DNA of 64,000 bases from Sinohyriopsis cumingii (GCA_028554795.2 CM068842.1:54897360-54961359); one strand, 5' to 3'; counted from the first letter of the stretch, positions 1-14,854 are shown. Program-made: numbers and translations. Notes: generated from the letters alone by a model not told the origin.

Positions 1-24
1 TACTTGAAATGCTGAGCAAAGTCT

Positions 25-355
25 TATGAATGAGGCCTTGTGAAAGAGGTGATTGTGGGTATAAGACATATTAATAGCCCATTGGTAAAATCTTATGACT
101 GAGGCCTTATGACCGAGGTGATTGTGGGTATAGGGTTCATTAGTAACCCAGTGGTAAAGCCTTATAAATGAGGCCTTGTGGCCGAGGTGATTGTAGGTAA
201 AAGACATATTAGTAACCCATTAGTAAAGCCTTATAAATGAGGCCTTGTGGCCGAGGTGATTGTGGATACAATGTAGCTTATCATTGAAAAGACTTGTGGC
301 CGATGAGGTGATTGCGGATATAAGGAACATTAGTAACCTATTGGTAAAGCATTAT
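25..355. repeat. ~69-bp tandem repeat, about 5 copies
   Basis: Units contain GAGGCCTTGTGGCCGAGGTG followed by ATTGTGGGTATAAGACATATTAGTAACC. The array starts at or before the window edge. It decays towards 355. Confidence 0.8.
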
Positions 356-691
356 CACTAATCCTAGCTTTGTTATCAATAATGATTTTATAAATCGGAT
401 CGGAATGGAAAATTCATATACCATTATAAGTCCGTCTCATAAATACTAAAGAAGCATATATGAATTTAGGTAGTTGATAATGGCAGTCGCAACCGGAAAG
501 AAACGAAGCTGTAATTATTTTAATTCACGAAAATGCTGAAAGAAACTAAACCATTGAGGACTGAAGAATTAATAAATAATTTTAAATATTGGATAATTAT
601 ACTAATATAGGAATTCTGTGAGCAATACATTCTATATTTGTAGACATTTTTCTTCTTCTTTTTCTTCTTCTTCTTCTTCTTCTTATTATTA

Positions 692-742
<51 letters not shown>

Positions 743-1312
743 CATTAACAATAAATAGGTGAAACATTGTTATTAAATGATTAACACTGAGAATATAAAG
801 TTATCCTGACTAATGAAATATTTACTGACTACGTATATTTTTCAACTATTCGCTGGCTCCGCTTAATAATTAAAGCTAGAAATTAAGAGTACGGTAAGTG
901 CATTGCTTCAAACATTCAGTAACTAATCTGAAAACTGTATAGAATATTATCCAAGGCAATATCTAAATTCAAGAGAAATTATTAAATACATCAGAACAAA
1001 GTCATATTATATTTTACAATAGGAAAGTATCTTGGCTTTCACATTTGTTAGAGTCAATCCTGCCCCTTTTCCTATCTAAATAATTAATTACTTTCGATTC
1101 ATGCGTAATTTAGAAGATATCATCAAACTGGTTGCAGAGAAGGTAGGTAAAATGCTCTTATCCGACAATTTCTTTTGCTCTGAAGAAAATAAAGAAATGA
1201 TAAAACAACATTAAAGTTGGATGCACGTCTATCCTTTGACGACGTTTACTGATTTCAGAAACGTGTCATTTAAAATGTACAGTAACGATTATAACTCTTG
1301 TAAAGTATGTGC

Positions 1313-1359
<47 letters not shown>

Positions 1360-3477
1360 CATAATATTCAAGTAAACTCAGCTGGACGCAGACTGTATTG
1401 AATTCTGACAATTATTTGTTTAGCAACATAATTTAATATTTTCTGGTATCTACTTTAATTGAAAATGCTTCTCCTTTAAATCGAATTTGAAAAAAATCGA
1501 TATTGTAGAACGTACGTTTTTACTTGCTGATTTGCATGTTTTAAGCTTAACACTTAGACTATATTTCGTGGGGGGGGGGGAAGCGATTTTGAGAACTATT
1601 GATGCACTTTTTCAGATGAGAAGTTAAATGCCATCAAGTTACTATCATCAGGAAAGGTTTACTGCTTTCATTGGTCGGCGGCATTTCAGATGTTTTCAAT
1701 TATTACTTTTCATTTAAAGTGCTCCACGCACATTGCACTGATTTCAATACGCACGTGCAATTAATCTATGAAAAAAAAAATATTCAATAGTATATTCAAA
1801 TCCAGAAGAAAAACTATATGGGTGTGGAATCTTACTATGCGGTATTTTTCATCGGATTTGAATCTTTTCTTCGATGGAAATTGCCGATAATGGCAACCAA
1901 ATTCAATAACCATAAACTGCGTTCACGTTTCATTTTGGGTGTGTATTCTTTTACCACCGGTGTGACTTTGAATTTTGTCAGCGGATAAAGAATCCTCATC
2001 GTGTAAATTAAGTTGCATCGTGACCGGAAGAAGTGCGAACATGCAGGCTTACCGGTCAAATATATTGCTGAGCGATGAAATCTTTGCAATGTAAATTAGA
2101 CAGTTCAAATCAGGTGAGTAATTTATCTCGTGTTAAATCTGCTGGAATCGTGTTTGTACATCCATATGGTGCCGACTGTAGATATTTGTTACAGAGCTTG
2201 GAAATTTCTCTCAACGCCATATCGTCAGGTGGGCAACACAATTGCCGTTACAGGAACTCACTCCCGGGCTTTTCGGGCCGGTCTGTGGTATGTCAGATTA
2301 TGCCAACATGTACGCTCCGCGCAACACAGGCAAGCTGTACAAACTTCCGGGGACAACCGAGCTTCTCCAGACGTGTTCAAAGGCTTCTTTAAAAAGATTG
2401 AGAAGTCGAGAAGTCGAGCAGAATAATTCAGGTTCTGAAACAGATACTCTGATTCGACCTCCGGCAAAATCCGCTTCTGGAACAAAAACGGGAAATTCGT
2501 CATTGTTTATTTTCTGTTTATTTCACTTTTTGATCTGGTTTTCGTATAAGTGGTATTTATTTCTCGCGCTCTCTATCTCATTTTCTATCACACTGTGTTT
2601 CTGTTTCTCTGTAACCAGTGGGCGGAATCAGGAATATCGCATAGCAAACAAGTAAGCAAAAAGGTTCTCTTTGGTGGAACATTTGATGGGGCCAGAAGAC
2701 GAAGCACCCAAAAGCTCCAATATTTAAAACGTTTCCAAAGGATGATTTCAACCATCAAACTAGATTGAAAACTTAACTCGACTAAACATTCTGGCTGTGT
2801 CGCGCTGATTTTCAAGAATGGGTGGGGAGGGCTGATGGAGGATGAGGGGGAATTCAGTGTGGGAGTGGGTTAGGCGTGGGGTGGGGTGACAATGGGGCGC
2901 GTCAGATCCACTCCTGGTAACGGTCTGTCTTAATTGTACACCGTGTTACAGCGTCCTATTTGATTTTCTTAGACAGTCACTAGCGTCATTATAGGATTGT
3001 CTCACCCCATTTATTGACAAATCTGGAATCAGAAACAAGCCCTAAAAACCTACTAGATGAAAACGACGACGACGGTGATGAAAACCATCACGATTAAGGG
3101 CAGCGGGAAGAGAAATTTGATGATGGGAGGAACCAGATATACGATAATAGCATGATAGTTGATCAAATACTAAATTAATAGATAATCTATTTTTATGGCA
3201 AATCATTTACACAGGAAAGAAGTAGCCGTACTTTATATAAATAAAAATATTGACACCCTAAATGATAGACCATCAGGACTTTATTATTTTTTTTATAACG
3301 TGCAGTTATTTATTTCAAAGCATTATTACCTTTAGTTGCATATAGTCGTGAAATGAACGAGATTGCTTTATAGTATTTAATTTCTGACTAGAGTTGTAAC
3401 TTTGCAGTAATGCAAATGAAAAGCCAAGCGATCCCAAATAACTATTAGTGTATTATCTATGCCATCAAAAGTATTAA
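356..3477. other. Host intergenic DNA with short microsatellites, no clear gene
   Basis: There are TTC/TTA runs at about 651-741 and an AT run at 1314-1356. Two short frames near 2130-2655 have mixed composition and could include an exon, but I see no family, and splice signals cannot be judged. A G-rich stretch at 2820-2890 has several GGG/GGGG runs. Confidence 0.4.
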
Positions 3478-5013
3478 ATGTGTATTATAACCGTGCCATC
3501 TCTCTTACAACTTACCATATTGGTAAATGTGTATTATACCGTGTCATCTCTCGTACAACTTACCAAATTGGTAAATGTGTATTATACCGTGTCATCTCTC
3601 GTACAACTCACCATATTGGTAAATGTGTATTATACCGTGTCATCTCTCTTACAACTTATCATATTGGTAAATGTGTATTATACCGTGTCATCTCTCGTAC
3701 AACTTACCATATTGATAAATGTGTATTATACCGTGTCATCTCTCTTACAACTTACCATATTGGTAAATGTGTATTATACCGTGTCGTCTCTCGTACAACT
3801 TACCATATTGGTAAATGTGTATTATACCGTGTCATCTCTCGTACAACTTACCATATTGGTAAATGTGTATTATGCCGTGTCGTCTCTCTTACAACTTACC
3901 ATATTGGTAAATGTGTATTATACCGTGTCGTCTCTCTTACAACTTACCATATTGGTAAATGTGTATTATACTGTGTCATCTCTCTTATAAATTATGATAT
4001 TGGTAAATGTGTATTATACCGTGTCATCTCTCGTACAACTTACCATATTGGTAAATGTGTATTATGCCGTGTCGTCTCTCTTACAACTTACCATATTGGT
4101 AAATGTGTATTATACTGTGTCATCTCTTTTATAAATTATGATATTGGTAAATGAGTATTATACCGTGTCATCTCTCGTAACAACTTACCATATTGGTAAA
4201 TGTGTATTATACCGTGTCGTCTCTCTTACAACTTACCATATTGGTAAATGTGTATTATGCCGTGTCGTCTCTCTTACAACTTACCATATTGGTAAATGTG
4301 TATTATACTGTGTCATCTCTCTTATAAATTATGATATTGGTAAATGTGTATTATACCGTGTCATCTCTCGTACAACTTACCATATTGGTAAATGTGTATT
4401 ATGCCGTGTCGTCTCTCTTACAACTTACCATATTGGTAAATGTGTATTATACTGTGTCATCTCTCTTATAAATTATGATATTGGTAAATGAGTATTATAC
4501 CGTGTCATCTCTCGTAACAACTTACCATATTGGTAAATGTGTATTATACCGTGTCGTCTCTCTTACAACTTACCATATTGGTAAATGTGTATTATGCCGT
4601 GTCGTCTCTCTTACAACTTACCATATTGGTAAATGTGTATTATACTGTGTCATCTCTCTTATAAATTATGATATTGGTAAATGTGTATTATACCGTGTCA
4701 TCTCTCGTACAACTTACCATATTGGTAAATGTGTATTATACCGTGTCATCTCTCGTACAACTTACCATATTGGTAAATGTGTATTATACCGTGTCATCTC
4801 TCGTACAACTTACCATATTGGTAAATGTGTATTATACCGTGTCGTCTCTCGTACAACTTACCATATTGGTAAATGTGTAGTATGCCGTGTCGTCTCTCTT
4901 ACAACTTATCATATTGGTAAATGTGTAGTATGCCGTGTCGTCTCTCTTACAACTTACCATATTGGTAAATGTGTATTATGCCGTGTCGTCTCTCTTACAA
5001 CTTATCATATTGG
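3478..5013 (+). repeat. 48-bp satellite array, ~32 copies, with higher-order structure
   Basis: Units contain TTACCATATTGGTAAATGTG and ATTATACCGTGTC. The unit length is a multiple of three, so frames stay open and encode a 16-residue repeat such as CVLYRVISRTTYHIGK; these frames are not genes. A variant with GAGTATTAT and an extra A recurs 337 bp apart (about 4138 and 4475), showing a seven-unit higher-order repeat. Confidence 0.93.
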
Positions 5014-5162
5014 TACGATATATGAACGAAAAGGTCCTAATATAAAATATTTCCAGCCACTTTAAGATCTGATTATAATAGACTCTTAGGCGTGTAGGTA
5101 ATTATATGAATACAGCAAGCGAAGTCATGGAAGATACCTAATAGTGACGGCAAATGAGTTAT

Positions 5163-5265
5163 AATGTATGTATGTATGTATGTATGTATGTATGTATGTG
5201 TGTGTGTGGGTGTGTGGGTGTGGGGTGTGTATGTATGTATGTATGTATGTATGTATGTATGTAGC
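5163..5265. repeat. TATG/GTGT microsatellite
   Basis: Two TATG runs surround a GTGTGTGGG-rich segment. Confidence 0.9.
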
Positions 5266-5269
5266 GTAT

Positions 5270-8200
5270 ATAGAACACGGTGTAATATGAAATTCTAACA
5301 GAATCGAATCAACTGGATATGGAACATGGAATTGATATGTAATAGATAGAGAAAAAATTTCAGTTTAAAAATGTCATCTTTACTTTCAAATACAAAGGTT
5401 ATTTTTCCAATGTTCAATCACGCTGCGTATTGAGCAGGCGTTTAATTAAAGTATCAGCAAATTAGATTTAAAGCAGTTTAACATAATCTGTAATACCTTC
5501 AACCTACCTCCAAATCGTGGCTGATGATATATACTGGGACACATCAGACCAAAATTGCACGACGATAGGACCTTCTGGGTTCCGAGAATGTCGGAATTAG
5601 CTGGTGATGAGAAACAAGAAACTGGGGGTCATAAACTGAGTGGAGTGACTTAGGAATTTGAGATGAGAAATTTAAATGACGTTTTCAACATAATACGTCC
5701 TGCAGCTGTATACATAGGTTGAATGTACATCTTTTTACAACACAGAAGAAGGAATGGCAAGATTAAATCAGAGTGGCAGGTGAGTTGTATTTCAGGTGTT
5801 CAAGCTCAAAGCAGAACATCTATTACACACTCTCTTTTAACTGTTAATATTTACACACCATTTATTGAATCAATTGAAAACATCACAATATGATATCAGT
5901 AATGTAATATATTTTGCGAATCAAAAGCTGGACCTAATTATGCTGTTGGTAGTGATGGTGTATATATGCATTGTTCATTGATGTGGTGATTAAAACGGGT
6001 TGTATTGCTGGCAAACATAACAACCTGAAAAAGTAATCTGGTAACAGTAGACTGGGACTGAATAGGACCATTAAATACCTACATGATAACAATGTGATAT
6101 CAGCAATATGATAACCCGTCTGTAACAATTATTTAAAAGAGACATAACTTTATAGAAGAGAATGCAGGTATATAAAAAAAAACTGTGCAGAGAAAGAGTA
6201 CACAAAATGTGCCATGGTGAATGAATAAGGGAGGTCGTTATAGAAAGAAAAAACATCCTGACACTTTATGTTATGGTTACAATAAATTAATCTGATTTAA
6301 TCATATGGAAAGTTTATATTGCAAATTAAGCAAGCAGAGACACATAAAATGCACTATTTATATAATTCATGATTAATTGATCTTTGCTAATTTTCTATGC
6401 TTTTAATTAATGGACTTCAGTTAATGCAACTACAAATAAGGAGCCATGGTCCTATTCAATGTTTTGCAATTCAGTTTAACGCTTCAGCTCATGAAATTAT
6501 TTAAAGATATGCAAATATATTACGCTCAAAACAATTATATTTTGTGGTATTCACTCCAGTGTTTTTTGCTTTTGTTTTTTTAAATTCTATCTGCTCGAAT
6601 TTTTTAAGTAGTTATTATTTTGTTCTCTAAAACTTGATACTCAAACAACACTTCTCTTGTTCACATTTCTAACATGTGTTAGCATCCATCATTTATATTT
6701 TTCTAGCTTCCCTACTCCAACTGTTATTTTCCAGATAATTTTTCAATCATTTTTAGTTGAAATATGGTTGTGAATAAATGCTAGTAAACCTTATGCGTAC
6801 ATTCGCCTTATAACTGGCTTTTAAAAATGAAAGAAGATAGAACCAAAAATGAAGAAATGTAGAAACTGTAAAAATAGAGAAGGTAATTTCACAAAAGAAG
6901 AAAGATGCATGTAGATGTCAACTTATGAGACAACTTGAAAAACAATCGAAACAGTTAAAAAGGATTAAAAACAGAGAGGTTAAAACAGGAACAAGAAAGA
7001 AAAAAACTGAAGGATCACGGGTTTAAGTAAATGATACAAATTTAAGTAACTCAAGCAAAAGATATTACTGTATGGATAGCGATTTTACTGTCTTAAGGCT
7101 TGTGTTTACATATAAAAAGGTATTGATAGTAACATTTTCAAACCTGTTATACACGAAAAACAACAAGTTCAATAAGTTACAAAATGACAGGCACATGTAA
7201 TGCCTTACATTTTATGAAACACCACGCTAAGAAACGGCAAGTAATGACGAGAACATAATTGACAGTCAATCATGCAACATTTAACTTACAGTCGGTTATT
7301 CACGCTTTTGATGAAGACGCTGAAAGTTGCATTTGGTCCACCATCTGAATTCGATGCTGAAGAAAAAGCAGCATGATTTATCATACCTCTGCCTTTCAGT
7401 GCTTTGGGTGAAACTTTACTGAGGTTTATAACTAAAGCTTTCAAGCCACGTTTTAAAAACAAGACGAGATAGTGATACCTGCCATTAGTAAACTAAATAG
7501 TATCGACGATAGGGTGCACGGGGCAATGACCAATAAGGAAACCAATCATGAGAAGTTTCATTTGATAGCTACTGAGTCTTGTACGTGCAAATAAAGACCA
7601 TAAGTAGAAGACAAATATCATTGCTAAGAGGGAATATATTGAAGAATCAAACAAGAATATATTGCAGAAGATGAAAAGGCGATTTTTGAGAAGCTTACAG
7701 CAAACAGGAACTATATAATTATTACATCAAAGATACATTGTACAGGAAAACCTTAACTTTCGGTTATCTCAATTTCTCCTATTGAAATGGAAAGCTGTAA
7801 TACCACTAAGGCATTCCCTGATAAAAAGATCTATTTTAACAATGCCATTGAGAACATAAGCGGTAAACTATCCATGCCATTGCACAAAATACATTTCGTT
7901 ATAGGTTATTACAGCATTTCCAATGAACTGAAAAACAACGTAATTCATTACGACAAGAACGAAATAAGGACTGTTTTAAATTATGATGGTTTTTGAAGTG
8001 CACATCAACAAAATCACTCTCAGAAAACATTACACAACAAACATGTCCACTTACAACGTAGATTTGTTAGGATTCAATATTATGAGGTCCTAATAGACAT
8101 GTACTTAATCAAATACAGTTTATGGAGTTTTTCAAATAAAACAATATTTACATTTTCCTCGATGAATCCAAAACTTACTCTTAAGGCTGTTATTAGTGCT

Positions 8201-9589
8201 TTCTATAGTATACATGTGTTAAAAAGTCTGTTTCTTGGTGGCTTTGTATCATATAATAAGTAATAACAGTTATTACAAGCAATTAGAAGTATGTATTATA
8301 AAGAGAGTAAATGTCAGCATGAAAGATGAAGAATAATAATCGATTCACACGGTATACGTGCAACGTGCTTTTTTTAATAAGTATAAGGGAATATATTGAA
8401 TAGGTCCTTGTGAACATGGTTTTAGATTCTAGATATATGTAGAGCAAAGGATGTAAAAATTAATAAACATGGCGTAAACTTAAAGAACAACCGCATAACA
8501 AAATTAATTGATACAGTAAAATCACCTGATGCAACTCTTAAACAGTTTTCACAATGACGTGATGATATTCGAACACATAAGACTGTGTAGGATACTAATT
8601 TAAACATAAAAAGCATAGCAAGAACAGGTAGACAGCAAACATATATTATATTAAACATATTTTGTACAGAGAGAGCTAATACAATTCAAGCTTTTCAAAT
8701 ATAGATTCACGACAAAAGGAAAATATTTTATATGCATATGATAAGTTTTAACCGACTTAATTTCTTGTCTAATACAGAAGAAAACATTGCAATCTTTAAG
8801 TGGATCCGAAGAAATACATAGCATACATAACAGTACTTGCAACCTATTGAACACAGCTACAGACATCATAGAGTGACAGGGAAGAAATGCAGAAAATCTC
8901 AAGAGGACAATGTCATATTACAATCCAAATCTGGGCAAATACACGCATACTTTGTGGTGCGGATTAAAGCAGTTTTCTGCGCTAATTACACAGGAGCGGA
9001 TACAGGCATTGCATTTCATATGAAGACTCTACATGGACCAACGAATGAGAAAGAACCGTTATCAACGACAATGTCTCCCATTTTCAAGACGGACAATGCA
9101 CCTTGGTAAGATAGCAGGTTAGCAAGTTTTAATCAATGTAGAAGGCCGCGTTAAAGAATAGTTTCCATTATCGTTGAGGTCAAAATCTATAACATTTAAA
9201 GAAATCGGAGATCACATAGACGTATTTGTTTTTTAAAATTAATTTAATTCAGTTTGAATTTTTTTAATTCAAAGAATTTTCAGTCGCACAGTGCAGATAT
9301 TTTCGACTTCCATTTTAACTTCAATAAAGGATCAATGAATAAACAAACGTATCAGTTTAATATTTTGAAAGATATTAACTGGATTACCGAAGTACTGTAG
9401 AGAAATTATAAACATTTTGAAGAGAAAAAATGTTTCTGCTGTCGTCAATAGGGAGAAAATCGGGGGCCGACTTCAATTCTATATGTTCAAAAATTCAGAT
9501 TTATTGGCAAAGCTCAATATCTTAAAGCGCGTGTTTTAGATTGTAAACGAAGCTTTACCGATGTATTGATCATATCGCTACGATGTCTG
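5270..9589. other. AT-rich host DNA, no gene seen
   Basis: Only short frames with no recognisable product. The small frame at 7787-7996 has no supporting feature. Confidence 0.4.
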
Positions 9590-9825
9590 CAGTGTGACCG
9601 TTTATAGTGATGTCTAGCACTGGGGCATCATGCCGCATATATGTACCATGATGTCCCACCCAGTCACATTATCCTGACACCAGGCCGACCAGTCCTATCA
9701 CTGACCTTTTAATGCTGAGCGCCAAGTCTTTGGTATAACTCGGCCGGGGTTAGAACCCGCGGCCTCCCCCATCCAATGCGGACGCACTAAACACTAGGCC
9801 ATGAAGAGGTCAATACCATACAGTC
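9590..9825 (-). mobile_element. tRNA-derived SINE, family 2
   Basis: Read on the minus strand, the head near 9820 has a tRNA-like A box (TGGCCTAGTGTTTAGTGCG) and B box (GGTTCTAACCCC). The body matches 18661-18905, with shared CCCAGTCACATTATCCTGAC and GGCCGACC. It is a diverged copy. Confidence 0.75.
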
Positions 9826-12800
9826 AAAACACATTTTTCGTAGATGGAAAGAAGAGATAGTCTATGGCTCCATAAAGTCGGATATTATAATTGGCTGAAA
9901 GTGACAGTTAAATAAAGCCGAAAGATCTCAAAGATGATTTTTGATTGTTTTAAGAACTCTGTATTTGTCAGAATAGAGAATGCACAGGAATCTGAGCCGT
10001 CATCGCTTTCTCAAAAGAATGGTCTTCACGAACGATCAAAGCTGTGGTTAACTAGAATAAATATAAAACTGCAAAGAAGACAACAGATAAGGAGCCTATA
10101 ATTGACGCAATAGATGTAGACGAAGTCGTCTTCAATAATCCTAAAGCCCAAGAAAGTGAGAAACTATTGATGAAACCGTAAACGAAATTATACCAGCCAA
10201 AAAGCAGATAAAGCAAAACATTTCATATTCGATTTTCGTGCAGCCTGCATCAAAGCTCTCAACTGCAAATGATGATGCCATTTCCAATGGTCAAGTTGTA
10301 CTAATTAATCTTCTAGTTAACATAAAATGTTGTCAGCCGTACCTTACGAAGAAGGTGGTACAATGATGTTTATACATGCAAACCATGCCACAATGGAGGT
10401 AACATAGAATACTATGAATAACAGTTATGTTTTCGTTAATCTTAGGGTGCAGAAGCTTTGAATGACATTCATTTTGAATAACATTCATCAGAGGGAACGA
10501 GTTCGTGTGAATCCTGATCTACTGCTGTTGCACTTAATTTATTTCAATCGTTTATTGGTTGTGATACCCATTCTGCTTTCAGCACCAACATAATGAAGTC
10601 AGAGTCACATACCTAGATTTTCATAGATGCGACATACAACGATGTAAAACTTAACTGCATGCTTCATGAGTAGAAGATGCAGGCGTGGCTGTTCTGGAAC
10701 AATTTACTTTAATCATGTATGGCTTAGAGATATCGCACGCACAAATACATACAGTAACTAGACAATACATGATTTGTTAACGATTAAAAAATTACTTTCA
10801 TCATGTATGGCCGAGCCGATATCACACACACACACATAAGCATACACAATGATAAGACAAAACATGATTTGGTTGCTCGAAATAATGATCGTACCATGTA
10901 ATATGACAAACCAAGACCATTCCACAAAACCCAAGAGGACGGGCTTACCCAGAATGCTCTCACTAAAAGTATTACTACCTTGAATCACAAGCTATTTGCT
11001 ATTACTTATACACTGTCAAAGCTGCGAAAGAGAATGAACGAGTTCATCGGGATAACCTAAATGACAGTGAACAATAAAACAGCCACTGTGAATGACAGTA
11101 TTATGATTAGAGTTACATGACGATCTATAATTTATATATCGCAGATGTAAACGGGAATATTGGAATGGAATGATTAAAGATGTTACCTTTCAGTATTTAT
11201 TTTATAGTTATTTTCATACCGATATAAAACAATAAACAACAACTGATGGAAAGACAGATGTTAATTGGGAAGTAGTGAATAATATTTGTGTTTTAAAGGT
11301 TGGCGATTTAGACAAAATAAATTAAACGTACCATAAAAAAAATAAGTAAATGACATGCAGATAAACTGAAATGGATATTAATAGCATTGGTATACCTAAA
11401 ACCCAAGATATATAAGAATGTAGATGTATCTGACAGTGAATGGAAATGGGCATATATAATATTACACTGAGTGTAAGAATGCATACATTAAAATAAGAAA
11501 TATAATACAAAACGGAGTGTGAAGAGGATTCACACTAATGCCATAGGCCTATCTTAAATGAAATTACCAGTCTGGAACGTACGGGTCATATATTTATATC
11601 TGCGTGTACACACGCACATTGTTTCTCAGAGCGGCTGGCACTTTACTTAAACAAGGGTTGTTGAGTATAATCAAGTCTGAACTCATGCCTCAGTAATTAC
11701 TTGAAACTTATGGGTTTCTTCTTGCTTCAACATTTGCTGAATAATTATTTTATCCTCTTTGTCATCGGCGGTACATCAAAAATCTTAGTATATATTTAGA
11801 TCCCTTCTTAAAGGTACTAGTACTTTTGCTGGTTACAAGTTTCCTTAAAAAATTGGTAGTTTTTGTAGCCACTAAATAGCAAAGAGGTTTGGTAAATAAA
11901 TACCTAGCTCTTCATACAATAGCACGGGATGTTAAACATGTTCTACCAACGTTTTGATAAACAGATGGAAATCAAGCCAGACAAATCATAGGGTAAAGAG
12001 TGGTGTATAGACTGGGTCTCAGTAATGCACATCACATTAGTGAAAGTAAAGACCTCTATACTACCATGCTATATGATAGCGATATATTACTTTATCGGTT
12101 TTGATTTCAGTTTTACAAATATGACATTAAACGATTCTTATCTATTTTATCTGAACATCATTTAAGCATCGTTTTGTTGTTTAAACTCTTTGCAAACTTG
12201 CTGTGATCTGATCTGCAAATGTTCGTCGGACTTTTCAATACAATTCGTTCCTACGCATGTCGTAAGGTTCCTCGTAGTGGTAGTAGAAGTGTTCGAGTTT
12301 GATGTGCAGACATATGCTGACGCCATATATTAAACGTTTTATACTGTCCGTGCTTCAAATTCACAAATGACTAGCTTAATATCTATGAGAACAATATTGA
12401 TACCTGTTAAGGTTACACTTTGGGTGTTTGTGTAGCACAGAAGAAACGCGTACTATCATTGTATTGAACGTTAAGACAGGCATTTTTCTTTACCCGTTTC
12501 GGTAAGTCTGCATATGATTTTCTTCCCATTCTCTGATATATATGTTCATATAACGCCAACTAATAAATTTCACCGAACGAGCAACTGGTATCTTCACTTA
12601 TTTCCTGACCAAATGGTGTGCATAGCATAGTTTGTCTTCTGTTTTCGTTTCGAGTGTAATGTCTACATCTAGCGAAACATTTACAGAAACAACACCTCTT
12701 AGGTTTTGTATTTGTTATCTGCTTAATGGATGGTTCAGCATCTTTGAAAAATAAACATAAATCTTTATATTTTGTCCCGTTCAAATCGTGTAGTTTTCTT

Positions 12801-13029
12801 GGCAAGACTTTGTTCAAATTTAGCTTGTTCATTCTTTTACTTTAAAATCTGACTGGAAGACAAATTAATGAGAGTTTTAATATTTTGTCTTGACTCTTCT
12901 TGAGAATCTGTTGGGTTTTTTTGTCTGCTTTTATCGAAGTACTAATTGTTTTATACAAGTTAAATAAAACTTACTTTTCTAATCGATCCACTTGTTATGG
13001 TTTTTTCCTCGTTTGAATGTAATTCTTTC
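9826..13029. other. Host DNA with a ~90-bp local duplication, no gene seen
   Basis: At about 10700-10876 a segment with ATCATGTATGGC and AAACATGATTTG-like phrases occurs twice. Nothing else is identifiable. Confidence 0.4.
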
Positions 13030-13590
13030 ACGATTGTTTTCCCTCAACTTTATACGCCTTATGTTATGATACCAGTTTGTTTTCCTTTATATTTACATCC
13101 CATATATTACGTGACCAGCTTGTTTTCCATCAGCTTTACATCTCATACATTACGATACCAGCTTGTTTTCCCTCATCTTTACATCCCATACATTACGATA
13201 CCAGCTTGGTTTCCCTCATCTTTACATCCCATACATTACGATACCAGCTTGTTTTCCTTCATCTTTACATCCCATACATTACGTTACCAGCTTGGTTTCC
13301 CTCATCTTTACATCCCATACATTACGATACCAGCTTGTTGTTACTCATATTTACATCCCAGACTTTACGATACCAGCTTGGTTTCCCTCATCTTTACATC
13401 CCATACATTACGTTACCAGCTTGGTTTCCCTCATCTTTACATCCCATACATTACGATACCAGCTTGTTGTTACTCATATTTACATCCCAGACTTTACGAT
13501 ACCAGCTTGTTGTTACTCATATTTACATCCCAGACTTTACGATACCAGCTTGCTTTTTATCACCTTTATATCCCATACATTACGATAATT
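13030..13590 (+). repeat. 43-bp minisatellite, ~12 copies
   Basis: Units contain CATCTTTACATCCCATACAT and TACGATACCAGCTTG. Open frames across it are repeat artefacts. Confidence 0.9.
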
Positions 13591-13615
13591 GTTAAAGCTA
13601 CTTTAAAAATCCAAA

Positions 13616-13618
<3 letters not shown>

Positions 13619-13667
<49 letters not shown>
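13619..13667. repeat. CA microsatellite
   Basis: Uninterrupted CA dinucleotides, followed by ATTACGATACCAG, so it lies inside the decaying 43-bp array. Confidence 0.95.
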
Positions 13668-14331
13668 TACGATACCAGTTACCAGCATGTCAAGAATTTC
13701 CATATTCTTACAGCGGAATAATATCTTTACGAATAGTATCGCAATATCTCCTCCAGCATGACTGGGCAGATTTTATTTTGTGACGGTTCTTTGAATTTTT
13801 GAGTGACCATTTTTATGCCTTTAATTATTTTTATGTCCATAATATTTTCAGGGGTTTACTAACTGTTAAATTCAAATGCATGCTATTTTCATTGTACATC
13901 CGGTACTATATCTTTAATCAGTGTGTGCAACAAAACATTATCCTGTTAACAACATAAATCGTAATAAATTTACAGTAACCTAAATTTTAAGTGACGGTTT
14001 TATTTGTCAGACTTGGATAATTGGTAGTAAAATGAATATCGAGTCTCAAATCACACTTCTATTTTTTTTAAATACATACTGTTTCTGATCGCATAGCATT
14101 AAAATATATAGTATTCTTGTAGCGAAGGGGTTTGCTAAAACCATTTTTTTTTTGGTTTAACTACTACCTCCGTGATGAGAGAAACAGGTCTTGGTTTCAT
14201 AAACATGCTTTGTCACCTACCAATCTCTATGAATACAATTTTAAGCTGGGCGAAATCTGACCAATCCAAATATTGATTAAACTTTGAGTAACTTTAGGAA
14301 AACAGATGTGAGTGAAATCAGATGTATAAAA

Positions 14332-14458
14332 TCACGACATTCACTAAAAATGCTATTCACGACATTCACTATAAATGCTATTCACGACATTCACTATAAA
14401 TGCTATTTACGACATTCACTATAAATGCTACTCACGACATTCACTATAAATGATATTT
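14332..14458 (+). repeat. 25-bp tandem repeat, 5 copies
   Basis: Unit CACGACATTCACTATAAATG plus CTATT, with small changes. Confidence 0.88.
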
Positions 14459-14589
14459 ACTTATACTCAATAACAAGATATACTTGACAGCTAATATGTT
14501 CAGGCTTCTCTAACTTTGCCTTTCTTTCCTTTTTACAGATTTTAATATCAGATTGTAATCTTTTAAATATGTTGCACAGTTGATTGCCG

Positions 14590-14840
14590 GGGGCCCCGAG
14601 TGGCCGAGTGGTCTAAAGCGCTCTTCGTTACGGATCACTGCCATCTCACCTCTGTCTGCGGCGGTTCGAGTCTAAGATTCAGCCAATGTGGGCATGTGAG
14701 AAAGCTTGCCAGTAGCTTCTCGTGGGTCGGTGGTTCTTTCCGGGGTTTTCCGGGTTCTTCCTCCACCATTAATACTGGCCGCCATGTATAGCCTATCGTG
14801 CTGAAAAATGGCGTTAAACCCCACAACAACAACAACAACA
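14590..14840 (+). mobile_element. tRNA-derived SINE family 1 with AAC tail and target duplication
   Basis: The head has TGGCCGAGTGGTCTAAAGCG (A box, tRNA-Leu/Ser-like) and GGTTCGAGTCT (B box). The body ends GGCGTTAAACCCC and an AAC repeat. ACAGTTGATTGCCG occurs on both sides (14576-14589 and 14841-14854) as a 14-bp duplication. It is almost identical to the inverted copy at 40804-41053, so the family was active recently. Confidence 0.93.
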
Positions 14841-14854
14841 ACAGTTGATTGCCG

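Noticed and set aside
2075-2655. Host coding exon
   Set aside because: Three overlapping frames are open and none shows a recognisable domain. Splice sites cannot be judged from this alone.
2820-2890. G-quadruplex with regulatory role
   Set aside because: G runs are present, but the loops are uneven and long and no gene is nearby.
3459-5065. Long open frames encoding a 16-residue repeat
   Set aside because: They are a consequence of a 48-bp satellite without stops in two frames. There is no start context or non-repeat domain.
12997-13761. 254-codon open frame
   Set aside because: It runs through a 43-bp minisatellite and a CA microsatellite.
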